A stretch of 16,118 nucleotides of DNA from an uncultured Eubacteriales bacterium (lineage in GTDB: Bacteria; Bacillota; Clostridia; Lachnospirales; CAG-274). The notes beneath the pieces were generated by a model. The model searched no databases. It worked only from the letters and a program-made list of their open reading frames with translations, and was not told the origin of the DNA. Every line of letters starts with the position of its first letter. Position 1 is the first letter of the stretch. Below are positions 1 through 6,472 of the stretch, one piece after another. Where the stretch lies: the NCBI GenBank assembly GCA_905201505.1, contig CAJKOJ010000044.1:1-16118 (forward strand), written 5' to 3'. The position numbers and the translations under genes are program-made.

Positions 1-234
1 TAATTTATCTATAATTTTTTCTTTTGTTTTATTATAAAATGAATATCTATACAAATCACCCAAGGTATTAGTATAATAAAGATACTTATTATCAGAAAAA
101 AAGCAGCTATTTTCTATTTGTTTAACTTTATTGCAATTTATAAGAACAAAAATTAATGTTAATACTAACACTGTAATACAAACACAATACAGCTTGCATA
201 TTATTAAAGCTAATAAAATACGAAATAAAAAAAC
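1..234 (-). CDS. Partial membrane-anchored protein, possible beta-propeller ectodomain, runs off the left edge
   Basis: Open frame on the minus strand from 234 to the window edge. It begins with a hydrophobic stretch (FRILLALIICKLYCVCITVL and VLTLIFVLI), then NKVKQIENSCFFSDNKYLYY and TNTLGDLYRYSFYNK. 'YLYYTNxxGDLYRY' is like the repeating blade of DUF5050-type beta-propellers in clostridial secreted proteins. No ATG occurs in frame. A GTG at 171 lacks a ribosome binding site. A T7 run at 234-228 separates this frame from an upstream ATG-initiated frame (290), and one extra T would join them. The start is therefore uncertain or the gene is disrupted. Confidence 0.4.
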
Positions 235-312
235 TTAAGTCTTGTATCAAACTCTACAAAACAACTGACTATTATTGTATACACTGAAAGCATAATAAAA
301 AGGGATGTGGAC

Positions 313-344
313 TTTAATGTCTATATCTCTTTATAGACATTAAA
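313..344. repeat. Perfect 13-bp inverted repeat
   Basis: TTTAATGTCTATA (313-325) and TATAGACATTAAA (332-344) are exact inverted copies with a 6-base loop. It overlaps the 3' end of the zinc-ribbon frame. There is no adjacent T-run on the minus strand (TTTTTATT comes only 11 bases later), so it is a poor terminator. It could be an operator-like palindrome, an mRNA-stabilising hairpin or the end of a small element. Confidence 0.5.
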
Positions 345-446
345 TCTAATTTATGAGAACATTCCGGGCAAACTGCAATACAATAATACTTATGCTTTAC
401 CTTTCTGGAATAATATTTTTCCACACTTGCTGCAATATATATTCAT
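314..446 (-). pseudogene. Tiny zinc-ribbon protein, frameshifted
   Basis: MNIYCSKCGKILFQKGKA runs from the ATG at 446 to TAA at 392-390. One base over, the sequence continues KYYCIAVCPECSHKLDLMSI and KRYRH to TAA at 316-314. Together they give two CxxC pairs (CSKC and CPEC) about 19 residues apart, the pattern of small zinc ribbons such as Com-like phage proteins and rubredoxin-type ribbons. AGAGG lies about 10 bases before the ATG. The shift near 391 splits the two knuckles, so it is broken unless it is a sequence error. Confidence 0.45.
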
Positions 447-448
447 AT

Positions 449-562
449 CTATTTTTCCTCTTTTCTATTTCCCCAAAATACTTGGTTTTGTTTTTCCACA
501 TACTTTGTAACAAGTTCAGTCACTTTTCCAATATATAATTGCCTCTGCTTACCCTCTATCAT
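449..562 (-). CDS. Short ORF of unknown function
   Basis: 37 codons: MIEGKQRQLYIGKVTELVTK, then YVEKQNQVFWGNRKEEK and TAG. The composition looks like a real amphipathic, basic helix rather than random AT-rich sequence. The frame is open a few codons upstream (LFVIAE), so the start is uncertain and it may be the tail of an eroded longer gene. The stop lies two bases before the ATG of the next tiny ORF. Confidence 0.35.
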   Translation of the reverse strand: MIEGKQRQLYIGKVTELVTKYVEKQNQVFWGNRKEEK

Positions 563-613
563 TTCTGCTATTACAAAAAGTTAATAAATTTTTACTCTTG
601 CTTATTATACTTT

Positions 614-1069
614 TCACCTGACCCCATCCCAATAAAACGTCAGCACATCGTCATGTATTATGTAAATAGCCATAGATTCATTCAAATATTCTATATCATT
701 TCTATACATAGGAACAATTGCCCATCTATTTGAATTTAAATCGTAGTATATATTAAACCCTGACATATATTTACAATCAAACATTGAAATAAGTACTTCT
801 ACTGCTGCCATCGGTGTGTTTATATTATCGTTAATTTCATACTCATAATTATAGCATAAATCCCATTCTTTTATATATTTATCTATATCAAATTTTTTGT
901 TATTTACCCCATAATATTTACACTCTCTATAACCCTCACGCCATTCTCTGGAATAATATATATCTTTATTAAAATCAATTTGCAGCATAATATCATAATA
1001 TTTGTATATATTATAAATTACTATTGCAACGATAAAACACAAAATTAATAATAACATCTTTTTACGCAT
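614..1069 (-). CDS. Orphan immunity-like protein, NTF2-fold candidate, membrane-anchored
   Basis: 151 residues from an ATG with AGGGGGA seven bases upstream. Residues 1-22 are a signal anchor (MRKKMLLLILCFIVAIVIY). Residues about 84-151 read NTPMAAVEVLISMFD, then FNIYYDLNSNRWAIVP, then MAIYIIHDDVLTFYWDG. This helix-then-'YxDxxxxxWxV'-then-'xxIxxxDxxVxxxxxG' order resembles NTF2-fold immunity proteins found beside polymorphic toxins. It lies directly behind a decayed toxin-like tail. Immunity is inferred from fold pattern and position. Confidence 0.55.
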   Translation of the reverse strand: MRKKMLLLILCFIVAIVIYNIYKYYDIMLQIDFNKDIYYSREWREGYRECKYYGVNNKKFDIDKYIKEWDLCYNYEYEINDNINTPMAAVEVLISMFDCKYMSGFNIYYDLNSNRWAIVPMYRNDIEYLNESMAIYIIHDDVLTFYWDGVR

Positions 1070-1142
1070 ATATTAATCCCCCTAATTATTTGGTTACCAT
1101 CTGCAATAGCTATTTATTATCTCGTTTTTTTCTTGCTAAAGC

Positions 1143-1379
1143 TTAATACTCATATTTATTTAACTTTATTTTTCCTGAATTAACTACACAATGTATGTAG
1201 TAAACATAGTTATTTCTGTCAGTATCTAAAACCAAACTGTTTTCCCTCTAAAATATGATCTTGTTACTTCCCCATTTGCAGCCTTCGGATTCAATATATT
1301 TTAAACTCCGTTATACTTACATTCAGTATAACACCAATTAACACTGTTGTCTATATTTTGTACCTGTTTTGTATCATAT
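1143..1379 (-). pseudogene. Decayed toxin tip, fourth orphan module
   Basis: Protein-like pieces in order on the minus strand: YDTKQVQNIDNSVNWCYTEC then KYNGV and a stop; in the same frame NILNPKAANGEVTRSYFRGK then TVWF; after a one-base shift VLDTDRNNYVYYIHCVVNSG then KIKLNKYEY and TAA (1145-1143). There is no start or ribosome binding site. An intact immunity-like gene begins 74 bases further on. I read it as the broken C-terminal part of a former toxin; the family is unknown. Confidence 0.5.
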
Positions 1380-1419
1380 ATTTATTACATTTATTTTTAC
1401 TAATTATTTTATAATTTGT

Positions 1420-1462
1420 AAAAGCTACTGCCATAAACACTTTAATTATAGCAGTAGCTTTT
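1420..1462 (-). terminator. Hairpin terminator, possibly bidirectional
   Basis: AAAAGCTACTGC (1420-1431) and GCAGTAGCTTTT (1451-1462) are a perfect 12-bp inverted repeat around a 19-base loop. On either strand the stem's right arm ends in TTTT, though the T-run is short. It lies about 260 bases after the 111-residue membrane protein and before the next decayed module. Confidence 0.6.
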
Positions 1463-1722
1463 CATTTAAAAACAATTTTATTTAATTAGTAGAATTACAT
1501 CATACATTTTTCAGTTTTTTCTTATTTATATTTCTATTGTTATAAAATGACACACCATCATCCTAAGTAAAATTTTAATAAAATTAACAATACAGCTTTC
1601 ACTCATATCTTCAATATTATTATACACATTCGTTTAACATCTATTGTTCTCTTAAGCTCAAATACTCATTAATTCACTTTTTAATCCTGCCTGGCTTATT
1701 TCATTTTAAAAATCAATGTCCT
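1463..1722. other. Non-coding or decayed stretch
   Basis: No convincing gene. On the minus strand about 1520-1630 a short open piece (VYNNIEDMSESCIVNFIKIL) looks protein-like, but it has no start signal and is flanked by stops, so it may be another eroded tail. Confidence 0.3.
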
Positions 1723-2058
1723 TTATTTCATTCTGCTTAATGTATCAACTACAGAGAATAAAAAACTAACAACTCTTGATATATACATTAAAACAACAAA
1801 AAAACATACATTAACAATTTTATTCATACTATTATTAGTTGTAAACTTTATTATATAAATTTTTACCGCAATCAAACTCAAACCAATGCTCACGATAAAA
1901 AATATTAAATTAAACAACAAGCTAGCATCATCAATTTTTAACCGTTTACATACTATAAAATTAACTTTATAGTCATTTCCATACCATATTAAATAAAACA
2001 GAAAAGATATTAAAAATAAAAAAATAACCTCTAACATTATTTTAATTTTATAACTCAT
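1723..2058 (-). CDS. Small membrane protein, possible orphan immunity protein
   Basis: 111 residues from an ATG with AGGTGA five bases upstream. Three to four hydrophobic segments are visible (about 7-26, 47-70 and 82-104) with short basic loops, so this is an integral membrane protein. I recognise no family. It follows the preceding orphan gene by 46 bases and may be co-transcribed. Unlike its neighbours it has no toxin-tail remnant in front, so it may be a second component of the upstream module or a separate immunity gene whose tip is gone. Confidence 0.6.
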   Translation of the reverse strand: MSYKIKIMLEVIFLFLISFLFYLIWYGNDYKVNFIVCKRLKIDDASLLFNLIFFIVSIGLSLIAVKIYIIKFTTNNSMNKIVNVCFFVVLMYISRVVSFLFSVVDTLSRMK

Positions 2059-2104
2059 AATATCACCTAATTATATAATTTTCTATTAATAACATTTAAT
2101 TTTT

Positions 2105-2650
2105 TCATTCTACATACATATAATCAAAAACCTTTCCATTTTTAAAATATATTGTTATGCAATTATCATTCCTATCATTATAAATATACTCATTATCCTT
2201 AACAGCGTCTGGTTTCCCTAATAAATTTTCTATTTCCTGATATGTATAACCAATAAATTTGTAATCTTCTACTAGATTAAAATACATTGTCATTCTTCTT
2301 TGGGGGTACTCAACCCAATACTCTGTTGTAAAATGTTCAAATTTTTCATCTCCCTTTATTAAGAGAATATAGCTGCTAAACACAAATATAATACTCATTA
2401 AGTAAGCAACTACTTGAATAACCCATTCTTTTTTTATAAATAATCTTAAGTATAATATAGACGTAATAGATATAATTATATATATTATACCAGCATACTT
2501 AATCCAAACACCAAAAGCATCTTCATAAACAGATAATCCCCCTTCTACATTTATAATTGACAAACCGCATAATATAATATACCACATTAAAACAAACGGA
2601 ATACATATAATAAATTTAATTATAACTTCTTTGAGTATTTCTTTCACCAT
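2105..2650 (-). CDS. Orphan immunity-like membrane protein with three membrane segments and BamE/SmpA-like tail
   Basis: 181 residues from an ATG with AGGGTGAAG directly upstream. Hydrophobic segments lie at about 11-33, 50-70 and 77-98. The C-terminal 60 residues contain YKFIGYTYQEIENLLGKPDA and then YIYNDRNDNCITIYFKNGKV, closely the BamE/SmpA-like pattern (helix, LLGxPD, strand, IYFKNGKV). It starts 13 bases after the stop of a decayed toxin tail, so immunity is the likely role. Very AT-rich compared with the rhs gene, as are the other orphan genes. Confidence 0.6.
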   Translation of the reverse strand: MVKEILKEVIIKFIICIPFVLMWYIILCGLSIINVEGGLSVYEDAFGVWIKYAGIIYIIISITSILYLRLFIKKEWVIQVVAYLMSIIFVFSSYILLIKGDEKFEHFTTEYWVEYPQRRMTMYFNLVEDYKFIGYTYQEIENLLGKPDAVKDNEYIYNDRNDNCITIYFKNGKVFDYMYVE

Positions 2651-2663
2651 ACTTCACCCTTTT

Positions 2664-2818
2664 CTATTTTAATCCCCATGGAACATATCTAAGATAATTT
2701 ATTGCATCTCCGTTATTTATATCTAGCCGTAGTACTCACCACAGTTCCACATTTAAATCATACCCGGTATCCAACAATGTACAGCATTGCTTTTGACCCA
2801 ATCAAAAGTTTTGAATGG
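2664..2818 (-). pseudogene. Decayed toxin tip following core fragment 2
   Basis: Three frames hold short protein-like pieces in order: NPFKTFDWVKSNAVHCWIPG (same frame as the core fragment), GYDLNVELW, then INNGDAINYLRYVPWGLK, ending in TAG at 2666-2664. At least two frame changes or stops separate them. This position, between a core fragment and an intact membrane protein starting at 2650, is where a toxin tip should be. The family is not recognisable. Confidence 0.5.
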
Positions 2819-3085
2819 ATTTTCTGTACCTGCATTTTCTATTCCATATACTATATTAACAATATCCAGCTTAAATCTGCCGTTATTATTTCTACTGTAT
2901 TTTTCTACCTTTGTCTGATTGCCGTTTTTATCATAAGTGTAGTTTATATATGCAGATGTTGTTCCATAATCCTTTACAGATGACAACAGCTTGTTATTCT
3001 TGTCATAGCTGTAATTCTCAGTATAATTGCCTGAATACCTGACAGTTTCATAGAACTTCTGCTTCCTGCCATACTATATGTATAA
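2819..3085 (-). pseudogene. Rhs core fragment 2 (degraded partial copy)
   Basis: Roughly 90 percent identical by eye to 7702-7965 of the live rhs gene: SVKDYGTTSAYINYTYDKNG, then YGIENAG. The right end, near 3040, carries a frameshift relative to the live copy. The left end stops matching just after ENAGTE and runs into unrelated sequence (NPFKTFDWVKSN). The live gene still has about 640 bases of core after the matching point, so the usual core end is missing here. Confidence 0.85.
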
Positions 3086-3192
3086 ACTCTATTAAATTTC
3101 TACCGGCTGCTTATTTTAATATTTAACTTATTTACCTAAACGCAACCCAATATATAACTTAATTACCTGTATAAAATATCCTTATAAATAAC

Positions 3193-3717
3193 CTAGAGGC
3201 CATATGTTATTTGTATTTCTTTTAGGCAATCATTTTCATCAAATATAAAATACATCCAATATCCATCTATAATAAAACCAATTTCATCTTTACTTAAATC
3301 TTTAATAGGTTTTGCATATTTGTAATAATTTAATATGTCACTTCGTTTCGTTCTTCCTATTACAATATTTTGTTTTGTAAAGTTGTATTGATTACCGGTT
3401 ATTTTAATACAATCAAATCTGACACTGTTATTATCTTTATCCAAATCAGATTCATTTATAATTAAACTAAAACCATCATATTCATAAATATAATTATTAT
3501 AGCCCTCATTTTCGTTTTTAGTACTTTTTATTGGATTTCCATATATATTTACCAACGATGAAATTTTCCAATCTAATGGAATTTTTAATTCATTCAGATA
3601 TGGGTTTTTATAATGATTTATAATAACTTTTACAGCACTTAAACCAGAAGAAAATATAAATATAACTATACATAGAGATATACCTACAAATACAATATTA
3701 AAAATATATTTTTTCAT
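3193..3717 (-). CDS. Orphan immunity-like protein, membrane-anchored, BamE/SmpA-like outer domain
   Basis: 174 residues from the ATG at 3717, with GGTGA four bases upstream; a TTG one codon earlier is less likely. Residues 1-28 are a basic then hydrophobic anchor (MKKYIFNIVFVGISLCIVIF). The outer domain has WKISSLVNIYGNPIKS, then YEYDGFSLII, then IVIGRTKRSDILNYY, and ends in a YWMYFIFDENDCLKEIQI strand pair. This 'helix, YGxP, strand, helix, FxF--D--L--I' plan resembles the BamE/SmpA or beta-lactamase-inhibitor-like fold often used by small binding proteins. Context behind a decayed toxin tip suggests immunity. No catalytic residues are seen. Confidence 0.6.
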   Translation of the reverse strand: MKKYIFNIVFVGISLCIVIFIFSSGLSAVKVIINHYKNPYLNELKIPLDWKISSLVNIYGNPIKSTKNENEGYNNYIYEYDGFSLIINESDLDKDNNSVRFDCIKITGNQYNFTKQNIVIGRTKRSDILNYYKYAKPIKDLSKDEIGFIIDGYWMYFIFDENDCLKEIQITYGL

Positions 3718-3901
3718 CAATTCACCAACTCTCCATTAGAATTTTAATCTGCCTTTACGTTGAGTTATCTTTGCCGCTAGTTTGCTAGATTTTATTCTAT
3801 TATTGCTTCATAATAGCCCTCTTAATCCCACAATAACCGTGATTAATATGTATAATCTATTTTTTTAATGAATAACTATCTGTTTCTATATCAATCGCAC
3901 T

Positions 3902-4140
3902 CTAACCAAAGCCAACATTTCCATCATATCCATAAACAAAACCATTTTTTACTTTCGTTAATAAATCACCTGCAAAATTCCTCTTTCATAAAAATAATAT
4001 TCACCCAAATGACCCGAGTTACATGACAACAAACTTACATCATATTTTATTACTTTTTCATCAAGTTCATTTATTCCGTGATTTCTTTCTTATTTTCTAT
4101 TTCTTCCTGTTACAGATATCACATTTGTTGAGTTCCCTCC
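3902..4140 (-). pseudogene. Decayed toxin tip of the 'SCNSG' type
   Basis: Just downstream of core fragment 1, reading GGNSTNVISVTGRN, a stop, then NHGINELDEKVIKYD and VSLLSCNSGHLGEYY. After a shift of one base it continues as FAGDLLTKVKNGFVYGYDGN and ends at TAG (3904-3902). The order 'L-SCN-SG...FA--L---...V-GYDG' is a pattern I associate with Rhs-linked C-terminal domains, where an SCNTG turn is followed by a Y-G-DG strand. At least one in-frame stop and one frameshift make it non-functional. It precedes an intact immunity-like gene at 3717, whose partner it probably was. Confidence 0.65.
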
Positions 4141-4149
4141 TCAAAAAAC

Positions 4150-4755
4150 AAGTTTTAAGCCTGACCGTTTGTTTCAGACAGCACTCCTCCTGTCAGTCCG
4201 TATGTCCATGAGTTTTCTGCTCCTTCAGCTTTTTCTGTTAGCATTCTGTGAAGACCGTCATAAGTATAAGTTATATTCTTTCCGTTTCTGTCCGTCCTTT
4301 TAATCATATCCATATTGCTGTCGTATGTATATGATTCAGAATTACCCAAAGCGTCTGTATACTTTGTTATTCTGTTTAGTACGTCATAGTCATACTTATG
4401 AACTTGTGTACCTCCTGCTGTTGAATGCTGAATCTTATTTCCAACATTGTCATAGACATAATCTGCAGACTGGTCTCCTCCGTATGTATCGCATTCCCCC
4501 TGTAATCATATTCATATTTACTTTTTGTTCCTGATGTAACATGCTCACTTTCAAGATTTCCAATTGCATCATAATTTTATATATATTCAGTATAATTCAT
4601 CTTTCCTGAATTATCAATATAAAAAAATACTTTTTTCTTAAATATTTGGTCAAGACCGTTATATGTATATTCTGTTGTATTGCCCATTCCTTCTGTTGAT
4701 ATTATTATTCCCGCCGTGTTTTAACACACATACCATAGTAGTCTAATCCTACAGT
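4150..4755 (-). pseudogene. Rhs core fragment 1 (degraded partial copy)
   Basis: The stretch 4167-4690 is collinear with 8507-9035 of the live rhs gene, and 4711-4750 matches 10165-10204, so about 1.1 kb of core is deleted between the two blocks. The first 260 bases (4167-4426 against 8507-8766) are identical. Beyond that there are substitutions, a 4-base deletion near 4470 and other shifts that break the frame. Only a 64-codon piece (ending ...VLSETN then GQA and a stop at 4155) remains open. No core-end motif or start is present, so this cannot make a working Rhs protein. Confidence 0.9.
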
Positions 4756-4775
4756 TTTAGTATTATTTCATAATA

Positions 4776-4811
4776 AAAATCAGCACTGCCCTTTTTAAAA
4801 GCAGTGCTGAT
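4776..4811 (-). terminator. Rho-independent terminator closing the toxin operon
   Basis: On the minus strand ATCAGCACTGC (4811-4801) pairs perfectly with GCAGTGCTGAT (4789-4779). The loop is 11 bases and the stem is followed directly by TTTTATT. An 11-bp stem plus T-tract makes this the best terminator in the window. It lies about 95 bases after the 169-residue orphan immunity gene, so the transcription unit from 16019 may include the cognate and first orphan immunity genes and end here. Confidence 0.8.
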
Positions 4812-4906
4812 AAAAACATCTAAATCTTGTCACCCAAAATGTTTGCATAAATATATTGAGGGTAACCTACATATTAGAAATATCCATTTAAATATATTTT
4901 AGTTCT

Positions 4907-5416
4907 TTAAAAGCCACAGTACTCTTCAATATACCTCTCAAAATAATCCATTAATGTCAAATATTTATTACTTAAAAACATACTGAATAAATATTTTTCA
5001 TCCCTATTAATCGGATATAAAATGTCCCAATATTTTATTTCAAAACTAATATCACCCGTTTTTTCATAGATTTTATTTCCATAAATTATAAACGTACTTC
5101 CTTCTGTAGGTTCGCCAAAAGAACTTTTACCTGTAACAACTTTCCCCAATTCTTTTTCAAAAGATTTTCCATATAGTTTGTTAAAGGAAAGCATATCAAA
5201 CTCATGATATGAATTATACAAATCATAATCAGTATTAATAACTAATATACCATCAAAGTATTCAACAAAATATCGTTCCAATTCTTGATGCTTAGTTACT
5301 GTTTTTTCTTCTGTAACTGCAAATTTAACAGGTATAAGCAAAATAACTAAAATGAATATAATAAACAATTCAATACCTCTAAACATAATTATTAATATAT
5401 TTTTTATATTTTTCAT
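4907..5416 (-). CDS. Orphan immunity-like membrane-anchored protein
   Basis: 169 residues from an ATG preceded by GTGAGG at 7-base spacing; the ATG follows the stop of the toxin-tail remnant by a single base. Residues about 8-32 form one transmembrane or uncleaved signal segment (ILIIMFRGIELFIIFILVILLIP). The remainder is a predicted extracytoplasmic domain of mixed charge with FGEPTEGSTFIIYGNKIY in the middle and a YFERYIEEYCGF end. I recognise no catalytic motif or named family. Immunity function is inferred from position behind a toxin tail and the same 'one anchor plus small outer domain' plan as the other orphan genes here. Confidence 0.55.
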   Translation of the reverse strand: MKNIKNILIIMFRGIELFIIFILVILLIPVKFAVTEEKTVTKHQELERYFVEYFDGILVINTDYDLYNSYHEFDMLSFNKLYGKSFEKELGKVVTGKSSFGEPTEGSTFIIYGNKIYEKTGDISFEIKYWDILYPINRDEKYLFSMFLSNKYLTLMDYFERYIEEYCGF

Positions 5417-5417
5417 T

Positions 5418-5627
5418 CTAAAACCTCACTCTTTTTGCCAAATCACCAGGTTCGGGGTAATTAAACGATCCTGTTTTGCAAAATCCATAATCTTTTCTAA
5501 GTTCTGCAATAAGATTAAAATGTTTAGCAGATGCACTTGATGGGAAAAGCGTTTTAGCAAGTCCACTATAATCTGGTGCAAACATTATATGTTTATAATT
5601 AGATTTCCACTCGTATACCCATACATT
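5418..5627 (-). pseudogene. Remnant of a displaced toxin C-terminus (orphan tip)
   Basis: An open frame of 69 codons with no start codon or ribosome binding site that makes sense. It begins just after a stop and ends in TAG at 5420-5418. The translation looks like real protein: VYEWKSNYKHIMFAPDYSG, then AKHFNLIAELRKDYGF, then FNYPEPGDLAKRVRF. It lies directly before an intact membrane-anchored gene whose ATG starts one base after this stop, the same spacing logic as toxin tip and immunity gene. I read it as the last part of an older Rhs toxin tip whose core-proximal half is lost. I do not recognise the toxin family. Confidence 0.6.
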
Positions 5628-5707
5628 TTACAACACAAGATTCAAGGCTTTAGATAAATATAAAAATATGCAACACCTGCTTATTTTGTAAAGTCATTTT
5701 ATAAATA

Positions 5708-5743
5708 TCCAAACTGATTTATAATATTCTTTCTCAGTTTGGA
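5708..5743 (-). terminator. Hairpin downstream of the immunity gene, possible weak terminator
   Basis: CCAAACTGA (5709-5717) and TCAGTTTGG (5734-5742) are perfect inverted repeats, with one more A-T pair outside, separated by 16 bases. The hairpin lies about 80 bases after the immunity stop. On the minus strand it is followed by ATATTTATAAAA rather than a run of T, so termination would be inefficient at best. It may only attenuate read-through into the orphan module. Confidence 0.35.
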
Positions 5744-5823
5744 AACTTTACTATTGGAAAATCACAAAACCACAAACTAACGCCAAAATTTATATTATCA
5801 ATACATTTTTTCTTTATACTAAA

Positions 5824-6462
5824 TTAGCTGTCTTGATATATTGTTCTTTGTTTTTTTTCAATTATTAAATTATTAAATTTAACATTTGTGGCACTGATTT
5901 TTTCTTTTATTTCTTTCTTTTCCTCATCTGTTATTTCTTTTTTGTCATAAACGTCTATAATAAGTTCCTCATAAAATTCCTCACACTTAGGATTATCCCA
6001 GCTTATTGGTAATTCAATATTTTTATACTTATTGTAGTAATATTCACTTGAATCCCTTGGCGGTAAAGTGTTTAAATTTTGTATTAGTTCATAATCATTG
6101 TAATACATATTTAATATTGGTTCAATTTTCTTCCGTGATGTATAAAACAAATACGTTTCAACATAATTGTCTACATAAACACCTGCATTCTTCCACTCAT
6201 CTACCATAAATTTTATTTCACTGTTATTTTTAGGATAAACTTGTGCGGAAAACGATTCATAATAACTATAATCATATATTACCATTTCCTCTTTATAGTT
6301 ATTGCTTAAATATGTATTGACTTCATTCAAATACTTTTCAGCAGTTTCCTCATCAAGTTTAAAAAGATTTTCATCTATGTAATTATAAGTAAATTTTAAA
6401 ACACCAACAATGCAAGTTAACAATATAAGTAATATTATTAGTTTCTTTATAATCCTTTTCAT
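5824..6462 (-). CDS. Likely cognate immunity protein of the Rhs toxin (membrane-anchored)
   Basis: A 212-residue protein taken from the ATG at 6462. AGGGG (6474-6470) sits 7 bases upstream, inside the Rhs stop region; the in-frame GTG at 6468 is too close to that site. The N-terminus is a basic, hydrophobic anchor (KRIIKKLIILLILL...), so the protein probably sits on the outer face of the membrane. Residues about 38-115 contain a helix, then YLSNNY, and a strand-rich segment with YPKNNSEIKF and DNYVETYLF. This resembles a widespread family of small Firmicute membrane-anchored proteins of uncertain function. The C-terminus is a charged helix (KKEITDEEKKEIKEK). Position directly after a toxin tip, with a gap of only 10 bases to its ATG, is the classical immunity position. 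Neutralisation of the Rhs tip is inferred from context. Confidence 0.65.
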   Translation of the reverse strand: MKRIIKKLIILLILLTCIVGVLKFTYNYIDENLFKLDEETAEKYLNEVNTYLSNNYKEEMVIYDYSYYESFSAQVYPKNNSEIKFMVDEWKNAGVYVDNYVETYLFYTSRKKIEPILNMYYNDYELIQNLNTLPPRDSSEYYYNKYKNIELPISWDNPKCEEFYEELIIDVYDKKEITDEEKKEIKEKISATNVKFNNLIIEKKQRTIYQDS

Positions 6463-6472
6463 ATACACACCC

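Noticed and set aside
353..733. Two plus-strand open frames at the left end
   Set aside because: The translations are AT-driven hydrophobic sequence without ribosome binding sites and are antisense to better-supported minus-strand frames.
2702..2983. Plus-strand 93-codon frame
   Set aside because: It is the reverse side of rhs core fragment 2 and its tip remnant.
4150..4755. Core fragment 1 as a working silent cassette for tip switching
   Set aside because: It lacks the core-end junction, contains frameshifts, and its attached tip is broken, so recombination into the live gene would yield a dead toxin.
5824..6462. Lipoprotein signal (LLTC) in the immunity protein
   Set aside because: The residue before the cysteine is Thr, not Gly, Ala or Ser, and the segment fits a transmembrane anchor better.
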